Positions 56,419 through 64,000 of a stretch of 64,000 bases of DNA are shown here, piece after piece. The notes beneath the pieces are model-generated. The model was not told the origin of the DNA, searched no databases, and saw nothing but the letters and a program-made list of their open reading frames with translations. Position numbers and translations under genes: made by a program. Location: assembly GCF_001708185.1 (NCBI RefSeq), contig NZ_MDDN01000002.1, positions 62,001 through 126,000 of the forward strand, read 5' to 3'. This stretch comes from Lysinibacillus xylanilyticus. Lineage in GTDB: Bacteria > Bacillota > Bacilli > Bacillales_A > Planococcaceae. Position 1 is the stretch's first letter; every line of letters begins with the position of its first letter.

Positions 56419-56668
56419 TATCGCTCACACCCATATCCTTTGTCATTTTCATATGAAGCTCCTGCAAATCCTCTACAGAAAGATGAAGCATTTCTTCTTT
56501 AAGAGCATTAATTTCTACTGATTTTCCACGCACAGTAATATGATAGTCTGCATAGATAAAAGAGCATGACGAAGCATCAGCATGTAGGAAACGGTATGGG
56601 CCAATGATTTTTAATGTTTCATATTGGAATAATTCAAGTAGTGGCGTTAATTGAAATAGTTTTCTCAT
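56408..56668 (-). CDS. yqfC: Sporulation protein YqfC
   Basis: 86 aa from the ATG after GAAGGAGG. The YabP/YqfC fold, with the family's LFQYETLKIIGPYRF and YADYHITVRGKSVEI. Small spore-related protein in the mother-cell regulon of B. subtilis. Pairs with yqfD by overlap. Confidence 0.9.
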   Translation of the reverse strand: MRKLFQLTPLLELFQYETLKIIGPYRFLHADASSCSFIYADYHITVRGKSVEINALKEEMLHLSVEDLQELHMKMTKDMGVSDNVE

Positions 56669-56722
56669 AAAAAATGCCTCCTTCTTCGGCAATATATGCA
56701 TCGAAAAAGGAGGACATGCTGA

Positions 56723-57202
56723 TTATTTTCTTTTTGCTTTCGGTGGACCTAAAACTTCTGCCATTACAACAGCCTGCATGAATGATTTTTTTGAATTTGG
56801 TAATTGAAAAGCCGACTGTGATCCAGCTACTTTCACCTCTTTTTTCCCAGCTGCCAAACGACCAATACTTTCTCTTTTCGTGGTACGACTAATTGTCTCA
56901 GTTGGGATTAACGGTGGTGCTATATAACTTGGCATTTCCTCTTTCACTGCTTCTTCGACATTTTTCTTTGACTTTTCCACTTTAGGCTGCTCATTGTTCC
57001 AATCTCCTAAAAATTCACGTGTAAAATCCTCAAAGCTTTGCGCTTTAGCAGTAGGACGTTGTTGTTGAACCTCCTCAACTGGAGGCTCAACATATGAATC
57101 CTTATTAAAAGGTGGCATTGTTTTTTGTTCTTTCTTATTTTTGGATTTCCCGAAAATAGAGCTGACTATGGCAATTATCGCAATTATAATTAATTGTTCC
57201 AT
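56723..57202 (-). CDS. Membrane-anchored disordered protein, unknown
   Basis: 159 aa. One N-terminal membrane helix (LIIIAIIAIVSSIFG), then a Lys/Glu/Pro/Gln-rich disordered region with FEDFTREFLGD, and a more conserved-looking C-terminus (SFMQAVVMAEVLGPPKAKRK). It takes the place of yqfB between floA and yqfC. Family not recognised; could assist FloA. AAAGGAG precedes the ATG. Confidence 0.75.
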   Translation of the reverse strand: MEQLIIIAIIAIVSSIFGKSKNKKEQKTMPPFNKDSYVEPPVEEVQQQRPTAKAQSFEDFTREFLGDWNNEQPKVEKSKKNVEEAVKEEMPSYIAPPLIPTETISRTTKRESIGRLAAGKKEVKVAGSQSAFQLPNSKKSFMQAVVMAEVLGPPKAKRK

Positions 57203-57227
57203 TTATTAGTACCGCTCCTTTCCGTTT

Positions 57228-58232
57228 CTATGCGTTAGATTCATTGGTTTCTGGCTTATCTGAGCTTACTTTAGAAATGGAGTCTCGCATAGCTGTATCC
57301 GCTTGAATATTACGGTAGTTCATGTAATCCATAATACCAAGATTACCTGAACGTAGAGCCTCTGCCATTGCCTGTGGTACCTCAGCTTCTGCTTCTACTA
57401 CTTTTGCTTTCATCTCTTGTACACGCGCAATCATTTCTTGCTCGTTCGCTACGGCCATTGCACGACGTTCCTCTGCTTTCGCTTGGGCAATGTTTTTATC
57501 TGCCTGCGCTTGTTCAATTTGTAATTCTGCACCGATGTTTTTGCCGATATCAACGTCTGCAATATCGATCGATAAGATTTCAAATGCTGTCCCAGAATCT
57601 AGACCTTTTGATAATACAGTTTGAGAAATCATATCAGGATTTTCAAGAACTGTCGTATGACTAGAGGCACTACCGATTGTAGAAACGATCCCCTCACCTA
57701 CACGGGCAATAACTGTTTCTTCACCAGCACCACCGACTAAACGTTCAATGTTTGCGCGCACTGTAATACGTGCCTTCGCTTTTACTTCAATCCCGTTCAT
57801 AGCAACACCTGCAATAAATGGTGTTTCAATAACTTTCGGGTTAACAGACATTTGTACAGCTTCTAATACATCACGACCTGCTAAATCAATTGCCGCACAA
57901 CGTTCAAATGTTAACTCGATATTTGCACGATGAGCTGCGATTAACGCATTGACTACTCGGTCAACATTACCACCTGCTAAATAGTGACTTTCAAGTTGAT
58001 TAATCGTAACAGGTAATCCCGCTTTATGTGCTTTAATTAACGGGTTCACGATTCGTGATGGGATTACACGACGTAAACGCATCCCGATTAACGTGAAAAT
58101 ACTAACACGGACACCTGCTGCAAGTGCAGAAATCCACAGCGCCACTGGCACAAAGGTAAAGAATACCGCGAGCACAATAAACAATACGACTAGCCCTGCA
58201 ATTGGACCTATTAAAGCTAAATCAAAACCCAT
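57228..58232 (-). CDS. floA: Flotillin-like protein FloA
   Basis: 334 aa SPFH/YqfA family. A membrane hairpin at the N-terminus, SPFH domain ([20 protein letters not shown]), then a helical EA-rich region ([19 protein letters not shown]). Scaffolds functional membrane microdomains. Follows yqeZ by 3 bp. Confidence 0.96.
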   Translation of the reverse strand: MGFDLALIGPIAGLVVLFIVLAVFFTFVPVALWISALAAGVRVSIFTLIGMRLRRVIPSRIVNPLIKAHKAGLPVTINQLESHYLAGGNVDRVVNALIAAHRANIELTFERCAAIDLAGRDVLEAVQMSVNPKVIETPFIAGVAMNGIEVKAKARITVRANIERLVGGAGEETVIARVGEGIVSTIGSASSHTTVLENPDMISQTVLSKGLDSGTAFEILSIDIADVDIGKNIGAELQIEQAQADKNIAQAKAEERRAMAVANEQEMIARVQEMKAKVVEAEAEVPQAMAEALRSGNLGIMDYMNYRNIQADTAMRDSISKVSSDKPETNESNA

Positions 58233-58235
58233 TTG

Positions 58236-59564
58236 CTATTCCTCCATCTCTTTTTCTGTTGGTCTCACAACAATACGCGAGCCTTCTACTTTAATAATTT
58301 CTACATGTTCCTCTGCATCAACGTAGCCACCTTCTGATACTACGTCAATACGTTCACTACCAAATAGCATTGTACCTGCCGGACGGAGTGGTGTAATTGT
58401 TTTACCCACTTTTCCGAGCAACTCTGTGCGATTAACGTTAGACACATAGCCTTCTTCCGTTGTTGTCGCATCCAACAAGACTAGCTTGTTTAAAACATGC
58501 AATTTTTTACCGAAAAATTTCATCAGAATCACCATTCCTATTATCGCTACAACAAGAGCAATGAAAATCGCTAAAATCATTTGCATCATGTTTGCACCTG
58601 CCAGTATTAGACTTAGTAATATAAGTACACCACCTAAAACACCAACAATACCTCCGGGGACAAAAAACTCCGCAATGACAAGAGCTAAACCTACAATAAA
58701 TAAAAGTAATGTTTCATACCCAGCCAAGCCTGCTACCATATGACCGAAGAAAAATAATCCAAGAGCTGACAATCCCATTACACCCGGAACACCAAAACCT
58801 GGCGAAAACAGCTCCATGACAAGCCCTAAGCTAGCAATCGACAACAGTATTGGTATTATTATTGGATTCGTAATAAAACGAGCAATTTTTTCTGAAAAAG
58901 TAGGTTCAATCTGTACGACATCACTACCTTTTAATTGCGTTTTTTCTAAAAGGTCTTGGAAATTCGAAACGGTTTCTTCAGAATAACCAACTTCTTTTGC
59001 CTCTGAAGCAGATAAAGTTAATAATCTCCCTTTTTCTGCCCGATATTGTGGTAAATTAATGGATGCATCAGCCATTGCTCGTGCATATTTTGGATTGCGA
59101 TTTGACGATTCCGCAGCTGCCTCCATTTGAGCAAGCCACGCACTATGAGCCTTTAAATCTGCCATATTCCCTGCTGAGTCGATTACTGCAGCCGCACCGA
59201 TTGTTCCATTTGGCACCATATAGATTTCATCCGCATGTAAGGCTAAAAAGGCACCTGCAGAATGAGCGTCTTTGTTAATATACGCAATCGTACGTATGTC
59301 CGTTGCATCCATAAGCATAGCAATTTCACCCGCTGCATTCACGAAACCTCCAGGCGTATGAATGTCTAGAATTATTGCTGTTGCACCGTTTTCTTCCGCC
59401 TCTTTAAAAGCTCGTTCTAAAAATGCGTGAAGCCCTCGTTCTACTTCATTATGAATAGGTATGTGGTAGACCTTGCTACTTGCAAAAGCCGACGTTAATG
59501 GAAACGCTAACAAAAAAGTCATCCAAATAACTAATAAATAGCTGAGGAACCTCCGTCTTCGCAT
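58236..59564 (-). CDS. yqeZ: NfeD family membrane serine protease-like protein
   Basis: 442 aa. Signal peptide, a ClpP-class protease domain (LDIHTPGGFV, DAHSAGAFLALHADEIYM with the Ser-Ala-Gly motif), four membrane helices, and a C-terminal NfeD OB fold. Genetic partner of flotillin; the yqeZ-floA pair is conserved. Confidence 0.94.
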   Translation of the reverse strand: MRRRRFLSYLLVIWMTFLLAFPLTSAFASSKVYHIPIHNEVERGLHAFLERAFKEAEENGATAIILDIHTPGGFVNAAGEIAMLMDATDIRTIAYINKDAHSAGAFLALHADEIYMVPNGTIGAAAVIDSAGNMADLKAHSAWLAQMEAAAESSNRNPKYARAMADASINLPQYRAEKGRLLTLSASEAKEVGYSEETVSNFQDLLEKTQLKGSDVVQIEPTFSEKIARFITNPIIIPILLSIASLGLVMELFSPGFGVPGVMGLSALGLFFFGHMVAGLAGYETLLLFIVGLALVIAEFFVPGGIVGVLGGVLILLSLILAGANMMQMILAIFIALVVAIIGMVILMKFFGKKLHVLNKLVLLDATTTEEGYVSNVNRTELLGKVGKTITPLRPAGTMLFGSERIDVVSEGGYVDAEEHVEIIKVEGSRIVVRPTEKEMEE

Positions 59565-59896
59565 CTTTTTCCCTCCCTTCTAACATGCTTCTCTACTGTA
59601 TATACGACTGACCATGTAAAAAGTTTCACAAATCCTAATAATTTTATTATACAGTGATTATTACATCTGTGGGACTTTATTAGTCGATATAGTTACCAAT
59701 GTATCAACGGTAACATAAAAAGCCGAATGGATCGCAATGATCACATTCGGCTTCTTCGATATGTACGTAAATTTGAGCACAAAGTAAAATACCCGAAATT
59801 AACCAAAAAATGATTAATTTCAGGTATATTTTTGTCTGCTCAGTGAATCATACAATTGCGTGTTATGAACGTAGGGATTTTTAATGGGAAATTAAA
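59565..59896. terminator. Two terminators between rpsU and yqeZ; no yqeY
   Basis: Hairpin AAGCCGAATG/CATTCGGCTT at 59719-59752 and hairpin ATACCCGAAATTAA/TTAATTTCAGGTAT at 59791-59828 with T-run. B. subtilis has yqeY in this place; here there is no open frame for it. Confidence 0.8.
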
Positions 59897-60070
59897 TTAC
59901 CACTTACGTTTACGTGCAGCTTCTGATTTCTTTTTACGTTTAACGCTAGGTTTTTCGTAGAACTCGCGCTTTCTAACTTCTTGAATTGTACCACTTTTTG
60001 ATACAGTACGTTTGAAGCGGCGAAGAGCATCTTCAAGCGATTCGTTTTTGCGAACGACAGTTTTTGACAT
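59897..60070 (-). CDS. rpsU: 30S ribosomal protein S21
   Basis: 57 aa, [20 protein letters not shown] at the start and a very basic [14 protein letters not shown] tail. Start ATG 60070 after GGAGGGAGGG. Preceded by a consensus promoter. Confidence 0.97.
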   Translation of the reverse strand: MSKTVVRKNESLEDALRRFKRTVSKSGTIQEVRKREFYEKPSVKRKKKSEAARKRKW

Positions 60071-60141
60071 CTCTCTTTCCCTCCCTCCGAACACACGTCA
60101 GTACACAAATAGGCAAATAACCTTCTGCTGTGTACTAAAGA

Positions 60142-60170
60142 ATTATAACGTATTGTCTAAAAATGGTCAA
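60142..60170 (-). promoter_or_regulatory. rpsU promoter
   Basis: On the minus strand TTGACC, 17-bp spacer, TATAAT. Near-perfect SigA promoter. Confidence 0.9.
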
Positions 60171-60259
60171 TAGAAAGTGTAAGAATTAATATGGTGAATT
60201 TTTAATTTTATTTCTTGAGGAATTTCAGGTTGATTTTTTGACCACAATAAATTGAATCT

Positions 60260-60360
60260 TTTCATCTTCGGAGGTATCTTTATCCCCGCTGATTATTAGG
60301 GCAGATAGACCCCACCTTGTTTGCCCTTGGCGTTCTCGTGCCCGTTAATGAGGGATAATT
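60260..60360. repeat. Possible degenerate hairpin repeat
   Basis: CTTTATCCCCGCTGATTATT, AGGGCAGATAGACCCCACC and CGTGCCCGTTAATGAGGG. It recalls the TTTATCCCGCTTTAACGGTC start of the serC leader units, but the match is loose. Confidence 0.35.
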
Positions 60361-60383
60361 ATGTATTTCAAAAAAATTTATGG

Positions 60384-60413
60384 TTTACAAAAAATAGAAT
60401 ATAGGCGTAGAAT
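60384..60413 (+). promoter_or_regulatory. ktrBA promoter
   Basis: TTTACA, 18-bp spacer, TAGAAT. Located just before the riboswitch. Confidence 0.7.
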
Positions 60414-60433
60414 AATCACATTCAATTGCATAA

Positions 60434-60572
60434 CAGCCTAATCTCAATAATGTTTGAGAACGGAGGAACCAGTATTTTGGGGTTAATTCTGCATGAGCAG
60501 AAGGAATGAGAAACTCTTTCGCCATTCTACCCGTCAGCTAACTTCGTCGGCTCCAGCGAAGGGGGTCATGTT
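60434..60572 (+). ncRNA. ydaO-type c-di-AMP riboswitch
   Basis: CCTAATCTCAATAATGTTTG, AACGGAGGAACCAGTATTTT then GGGG, a variable stem GCATGAGCAG..., and the signature CCGTCAGCTAACTTCGTCGG ending GGGGG match the ydaO/yuaA motif in order. It precedes ktrB, a common ydaO target, and senses c-di-AMP to turn off potassium uptake. Confidence 0.92.
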
Positions 60573-60646
60573 AGACCACTATTATGAGTATGTTTATTTT
60601 TTAAGCCTTTATAATCTTGAAACATACAAAACAGTTGGTCTTTTTA
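60573..60646 (+). terminator. Riboswitch terminator
   Basis: AGACCA (60573-60578) and GTATGTTT (60588-60595) pair with AAACATAC (60620-60627) and TGGTCT (60636-60641), then TTTTATT. This is the likely expression platform. Confidence 0.75.
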
Positions 60647-60704
60647 TTATGTAAATTTTTTTAATGATTTTAAAAATCTTTATCCAAACATTGAGGAGAT
60701 TAAA

Positions 60705-62042
60705 ATGAAAACAGTTAAAAATAAATTAAATCCTCCTAAAATACTGGTGTTGGGCTTTGCAACTATTATCCTGATTGGAACACTTTTGTTAACTCTTCCT
60801 ATTTCGACAGAGAATGGTCAGGGACTTTCTTTTTTAGACGCATTATTTACGGCGACTTCTGCAACGTGTGTAACTGGCTTGGTTGTTGTGGATACTGGCG
60901 ATACATTTTCAGTATTTGGAGAACTAGTCATTTTATTTCTTATCCAAATTGGTGGATTAGGCTTTATGACGTTTGCAACATTATTATTTTTACTATTAGG
61001 AAAAAAAATTTCCTTAAAAGAAAGACTTTTATTAAAAGAGGCCTTCAATAATATTACAATGGCTGGTCTTGTCAAATTGGTTAGACGGATATTACTTTTT
61101 ACTGCAGTAATTGAAATAATAGGTGGTTTAATTTTATCTATCCGTTTTTCGTTCGATATGCCTGTAGGTAAAGCTATATATTATGGTTTTTTCCATTCCA
61201 TCTCGAATTTTAATAATGCTGGATTTGATTTAATGGGGGGCTTTAATGGGTTGACCGAATATGTAGACGACCCGTTTATCGTTTTAACTATTTGCGCTCT
61301 TATTACAATTGGGGGCTTAGGGTTTATCGTCATAAATGAACTATATGAATATCGGGAAACAAAACGCCTTTCCGTGCATTCAAAAATTGTATTAACCACA
61401 ACGCTTATTTTAACAGTTGGCTCGACGTTTTTAATTTTCTTATTTGAATATGGAAATAGCAAAACTATTGGACCATTGTCTGAATGGGGCAAATTTCTTG
61501 GTTCATTATACCAAGCTGTTACCCCAAGGACTGCTGGTTCTAATACTCTTCCTATAGGAGACTTAACACAATCCACACTATTTTTAATCATCTTACTAAT
61601 GTTCATTGGTGCAGGTTCTGGTTCCACTGCTGGCGGAATAAAAATAACAACCTTCGCGCTTTTAGTTGCCACGATGTGGTCACAAATTAGAGGGAAAGAA
61701 GATGTTGTCCTCTTTAGACGTAGAATAGTTAACGAAACCATATTAAAAGCTTTAACAGTCACAATGTGCGGAATGATGATTGTTATACTCGTCACGTTTG
61801 TCTTAAGTATTACCGAGCAAGGACATAGTTTTATGATGTATTTATTTGAGGCAACCTCTGCGTTTGCTACAGTTGGACTTTCAATGGGTCTAACTCCAGA
61901 GCTATCACCTGGTGGCCGACTCGTCATCATATTGACAATGTTTGCAGGTAGATTAGGTCCATTAACAATTGCTTTTGCCATAACAAAACGACGGAAATCT
62001 GAGGCATTCCGTCATCCTAAGGGAAATATTATGATTGGGTAA
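60705..62042 (+). CDS. ktrB: Ktr potassium transporter membrane subunit
   Basis: 445 aa TrkH/KtrB family with four M1-P-M2 repeats; filter regions TSATCVTGLVVVD, SISNFNNAGFDLMG, QAVTPRTAGSNT and SAFATVGLSMGL carry the conserved glycines. Sodium-dependent potassium uptake. GAGGAG precedes the ATG. With ktrA it forms the operon below the c-di-AMP riboswitch. Confidence 0.95.
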   Translation: MKTVKNKLNPPKILVLGFATIILIGTLLLTLPISTENGQGLSFLDALFTATSATCVTGLVVVDTGDTFSVFGELVILFLIQIGGLGFMTFATLLFLLLGKKISLKERLLLKEAFNNITMAGLVKLVRRILLFTAVIEIIGGLILSIRFSFDMPVGKAIYYGFFHSISNFNNAGFDLMGGFNGLTEYVDDPFIVLTICALITIGGLGFIVINELYEYRETKRLSVHSKIVLTTTLILTVGSTFLIFLFEYGNSKTIGPLSEWGKFLGSLYQAVTPRTAGSNTLPIGDLTQSTLFLIILLMFIGAGSGSTAGGIKITTFALLVATMWSQIRGKEDVVLFRRRIVNETILKALTVTMCGMMIVILVTFVLSITEQGHSFMMYLFEATSAFATVGLSMGLTPELSPGGRLVIILTMFAGRLGPLTIAFAITKRRKSEAFRHPKGNIMIG

Positions 62043-62067
62043 TCACGATAAAGGAGTGTAGAGTGCA

Positions 62068-62724
62068 ATGTCTATTAAACAATATGCTGTAATTGGCCTA
62101 GGTAGATTTGGAACAAGTGTAGCTCGCAGATTACATGAAGCTGGGCAGGAAGTTTTAGGAATCGACATTAATGAGGAAAGAGTCGAAGATGCCGAACTAT
62201 ATGTGACACATGCAGTAGTCGCTGACACGACAGAAGAAAAAGCTCTTACCTCTTTAGGAATAGGCAATTTCGATTATGTCATCGTTGCAATAGGCAATGA
62301 TATGCAATCGAGCATTTTAACCGTATCGTTATTAAAAGAACTTGGCATCAAAAAAGTGATTGCAAAGGCTCTTGGAAAAAGACACGGGCAAGTTTTAGAT
62401 AAAGTAGGAGCTGACTGGATTATCTATCCTGAAAGAGATATGGGAGAGCGAGTTGCCAATCAGCTTCTCTCACCCAATATGCTAAACTATATTGAATTAT
62501 CAAAAGAATACAGTATAGAAGAAATTATGATTCCTTCAAAGATGGCTGGACAAAATATGCGAGATTTAGACCTTCGCGCGAAATATAATGTAAGTGTCAT
62601 TGCCATTGTTCGAGAAGGAGACATTATCATTTCTCCCTCACCTGAGCAGATTATTGAAAAAGAAGATTTATTAGTAATGATTGGTCACCGGAAGGATCTT
62701 GCTTTATTCGCAAATATCGAATAA
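62068..62724 (+). CDS. ktrA: Ktr potassium transporter regulatory subunit
   Basis: 218 aa. RCK_N domain with the nucleotide-binding GLGRFGTSVARRLHEAG and RCK_C domain (about 135-218), which in KtrA/KtrC binds c-di-AMP. Gates KtrB with ATP/ADP. AAAGGAG lies upstream. 25 bp after ktrB. Confidence 0.95.
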   Translation: MSIKQYAVIGLGRFGTSVARRLHEAGQEVLGIDINEERVEDAELYVTHAVVADTTEEKALTSLGIGNFDYVIVAIGNDMQSSILTVSLLKELGIKKVIAKALGKRHGQVLDKVGADWIIYPERDMGERVANQLLSPNMLNYIELSKEYSIEEIMIPSKMAGQNMRDLDLRAKYNVSVIAIVREGDIIISPSPEQIIEKEDLLVMIGHRKDLALFANIE

Positions 62725-62730
62725 GCAATC

Positions 62731-62780
62731 AAATAGGGTATATCAAAAGGAGTTTTCTTTTGATATACCCTATTTCTTTT
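62731..62780. terminator. Bidirectional terminator ktrA / cotJC
   Basis: Perfect 19-bp stem, AAATAGGGTATATCAAAAG with its complement, A- and T-rich flanks. Confidence 0.95.
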
Positions 62781-62791
62781 TCTTATTTGCT

Positions 62792-63361
62792 TTAAAAGAA
62801 TTTCTTTCGATCTCTATCATCTTTTAAAATCTCTACAGCTTCTCTGAAACGTTGAGAATGGACAACTTCTCGTTCACGTAAAAATTTCAAGCTATCATTT
62901 AAATCCGTGTCATCTGATAAATCAATAATCCATTGATATGTGGCACGTGCTTTTTCTTCAGCTGCAATATCCTCATATAAATCAGCAATCGGATCCCCTT
63001 TAGCCTGAATATATGTTGCAGTAAACGGTGATCCAGCCGCATTTTGATAAAACAATGCTCGATCATGATTGGCATAGTGCTCGCCAAGGCCCGCTTCTTT
63101 TAGCATCTCAGGAGTAGCATCCTTAGTGAGTTTATAAATCATTGTTGCAATCATTTCTAAGTGGGAAAATTCCTCGGTCGCTATATCGGTTAACAACCCC
63201 ACCACTTTATCAGGAATAGTATAGCGCTGATTCATATACCGAAGTGCTGCTGCTAATTCTCCATCTGCACCACCATATTGCTCAATTAAATACTTTGCTA
63301 GCGTCGGATTACATGTACTCACCTTTACAGGATATTGGAGCTTCTTTTCATAATACCACAA
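62792..63361 (-). CDS. cotJC: Spore coat protein CotJC (manganese-catalase-like)
   Basis: 189 aa ferritin-like di-manganese catalase family: GGADGELAAALRYMNQRY, ATEEFSHLEMIATMIY and AAEEKARATYQWI carry the Glu/His ligands. Coat-associated protein made in the mother cell. Last gene of the cotJ operon; 371 bp with a repeat separate it from cotJB, where most species have a short gap. Confidence 0.94.
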   Translation of the reverse strand: MWYYEKKLQYPVKVSTCNPTLAKYLIEQYGGADGELAAALRYMNQRYTIPDKVVGLLTDIATEEFSHLEMIATMIYKLTKDATPEMLKEAGLGEHYANHDRALFYQNAAGSPFTATYIQAKGDPIADLYEDIAAEEKARATYQWIIDLSDDTDLNDSLKFLREREVVHSQRFREAVEILKDDRDRKKFF

Positions 63362-63386
63362 AAATAATTCCTCCTAGTTACTCATA

Positions 63387-63655
<269 letters not shown>

Positions 63656-63732
63656 CCCCCACATTCATTTCAACACCTTTAGGGGTGGTGGACTTCTGCA
63701 TCTGCCGTTTCACTTTCGTTACAAAAAAGAAG

Positions 63733-63996
63733 TTAGACTTGCCATGGCCATGGTGTATCAATCCAAGTAAAAGGATACTGCGAATAACTTCTGCCAAAAT
63801 TCATCAGCGGTCCAAATTTTTGCTCGAACTCAACCTTAAGTTTCATACTTTTTTCTGTGTTTTCATTAAATTGTTGAATAGCATCATAATCGTGAGGATG
63901 CGTATCTAAATAAAGATTTAATTCCACTATTACAAAATCTATTGCTTGTAATTCCTCCAGGAGCTTATAAAATTCGGGTGGCATTTCTTTACTCAT
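63733..63996 (-). CDS. cotJB: Spore coat protein CotJB
   Basis: 87 aa, MPPEFYKLLEELQAIDFVIV, then the LYLDTHPHDYDAIQQFN and the closing WPW motif of the family. Coat-assembly protein. Its ATG is 4 bp from the window end, so the ribosome binding site and any cotJA lie outside. Confidence 0.92.
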   Translation of the reverse strand: MSKEMPPEFYKLLEELQAIDFVIVELNLYLDTHPHDYDAIQQFNENTEKSMKLKVEFEQKFGPLMNFGRSYSQYPFTWIDTPWPWQV

Positions 63997-64000
63997 GTTT

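Noticed and set aside
61181-61981. 266-aa minus-strand frame
   Set aside because: Antisense shadow of ktrB.

Overview
The window looks like core chromosome of a low-GC, endospore-forming Firmicute, most likely Lysinibacillus or a close Bacillales relative. Evidence: the gene order rpsU / yqeZ-floA / yqfCD-phoH-pgpH-ybeY-dgkA-cdd-era-recO / glyS / ccpN-ppsR / dnaG-sigA / cccA / trmK-yqfO and zur / yqfT-nfo-cshB / yqfQ-ispH matches the B. subtilis yqe-yqf region; spore genes are present (yqfC, yqfD, cotJB, cotJC); glycyl-tRNA synthetase is the single-chain type; there is an SLH-domain wall protein; ribosome binding sites are strong AGGAGG and GTG or TTG starts are common. I saw no rRNA or tRNA gene, prophage, transposase gene or CRISPR array.

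Layout. 1-5.8 kb: a YhgE/Pip membrane protein, a PCYCGC lipoprotein, a cysteine hydrolase, and serC behind a 0.5-kb tandem repeat. 5.8-10.7 kb: a zinc operon znuC-znuB-zur with its own Zur operator, then yqfT, nfo and cshB. 10.9-12 kb: 2,3-butanediol dehydrogenase. 12-21 kb: a full Kdp potassium system (two tiny membrane proteins, kdpA, kdpB, kdpC, divergent kdpD and kdpE) invaded by three repeat elements. 21-23.5 kb: Fur-controlled feoAB with its Cys-rich partner. 23.8-25.4 kb: yqfQ (vrrA) and ispH. 25.4-30.8 kb: a four-gene C4-dicarboxylate uptake and sensing set (dctR, dctS, dctB, dctP) with a cre site. 31-36 kb: small genes and many repeats. 36-44.5 kb: yqfO, trmK, cccA, sigA, dnaG, ppsR, ccpN. 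44.6-46.4 kb: glyS under a glycine T-box. 46.9-48.3 kb: SLH protein. 48.4-60 kb: the recO-to-rpsU housekeeping block. 60.4-62.7 kb: KtrAB potassium uptake under a ydaO-type (c-di-AMP) riboswitch. 62.8-64 kb: the end of the cotJ spore-coat operon.

The most unusual content is non-coding. Two families of small modular intergenic repeats recur through the window. Family A (about 60-270 bp) has termini CTCATCACCA / TGGTGATGAG. Family B starts with a CAATT...AATTG palindrome. Both can carry the same two-hairpin module, whose stems differ from copy to copy by compensatory changes while the apical CACAGGAYGTG stays nearly constant. These elements sit between co-oriented genes (kdpA/kdpB, kdpD/kdpE, cotJB/cotJC) and supply the final codons or stop codons of kdpC, kdpD and a DUF2164 gene. 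A separate 135-bp hairpin unit is tandemly repeated in front of serC.

Functionally the window is strong in potassium homeostasis (Kdp plus Ktr, with a c-di-AMP riboswitch and the c-di-AMP phosphodiesterase homologue PgpH in the same 64 kb), metal homeostasis (Zur and Fur circuits), and central carbon control (CcpN, PpsR, a cre site).
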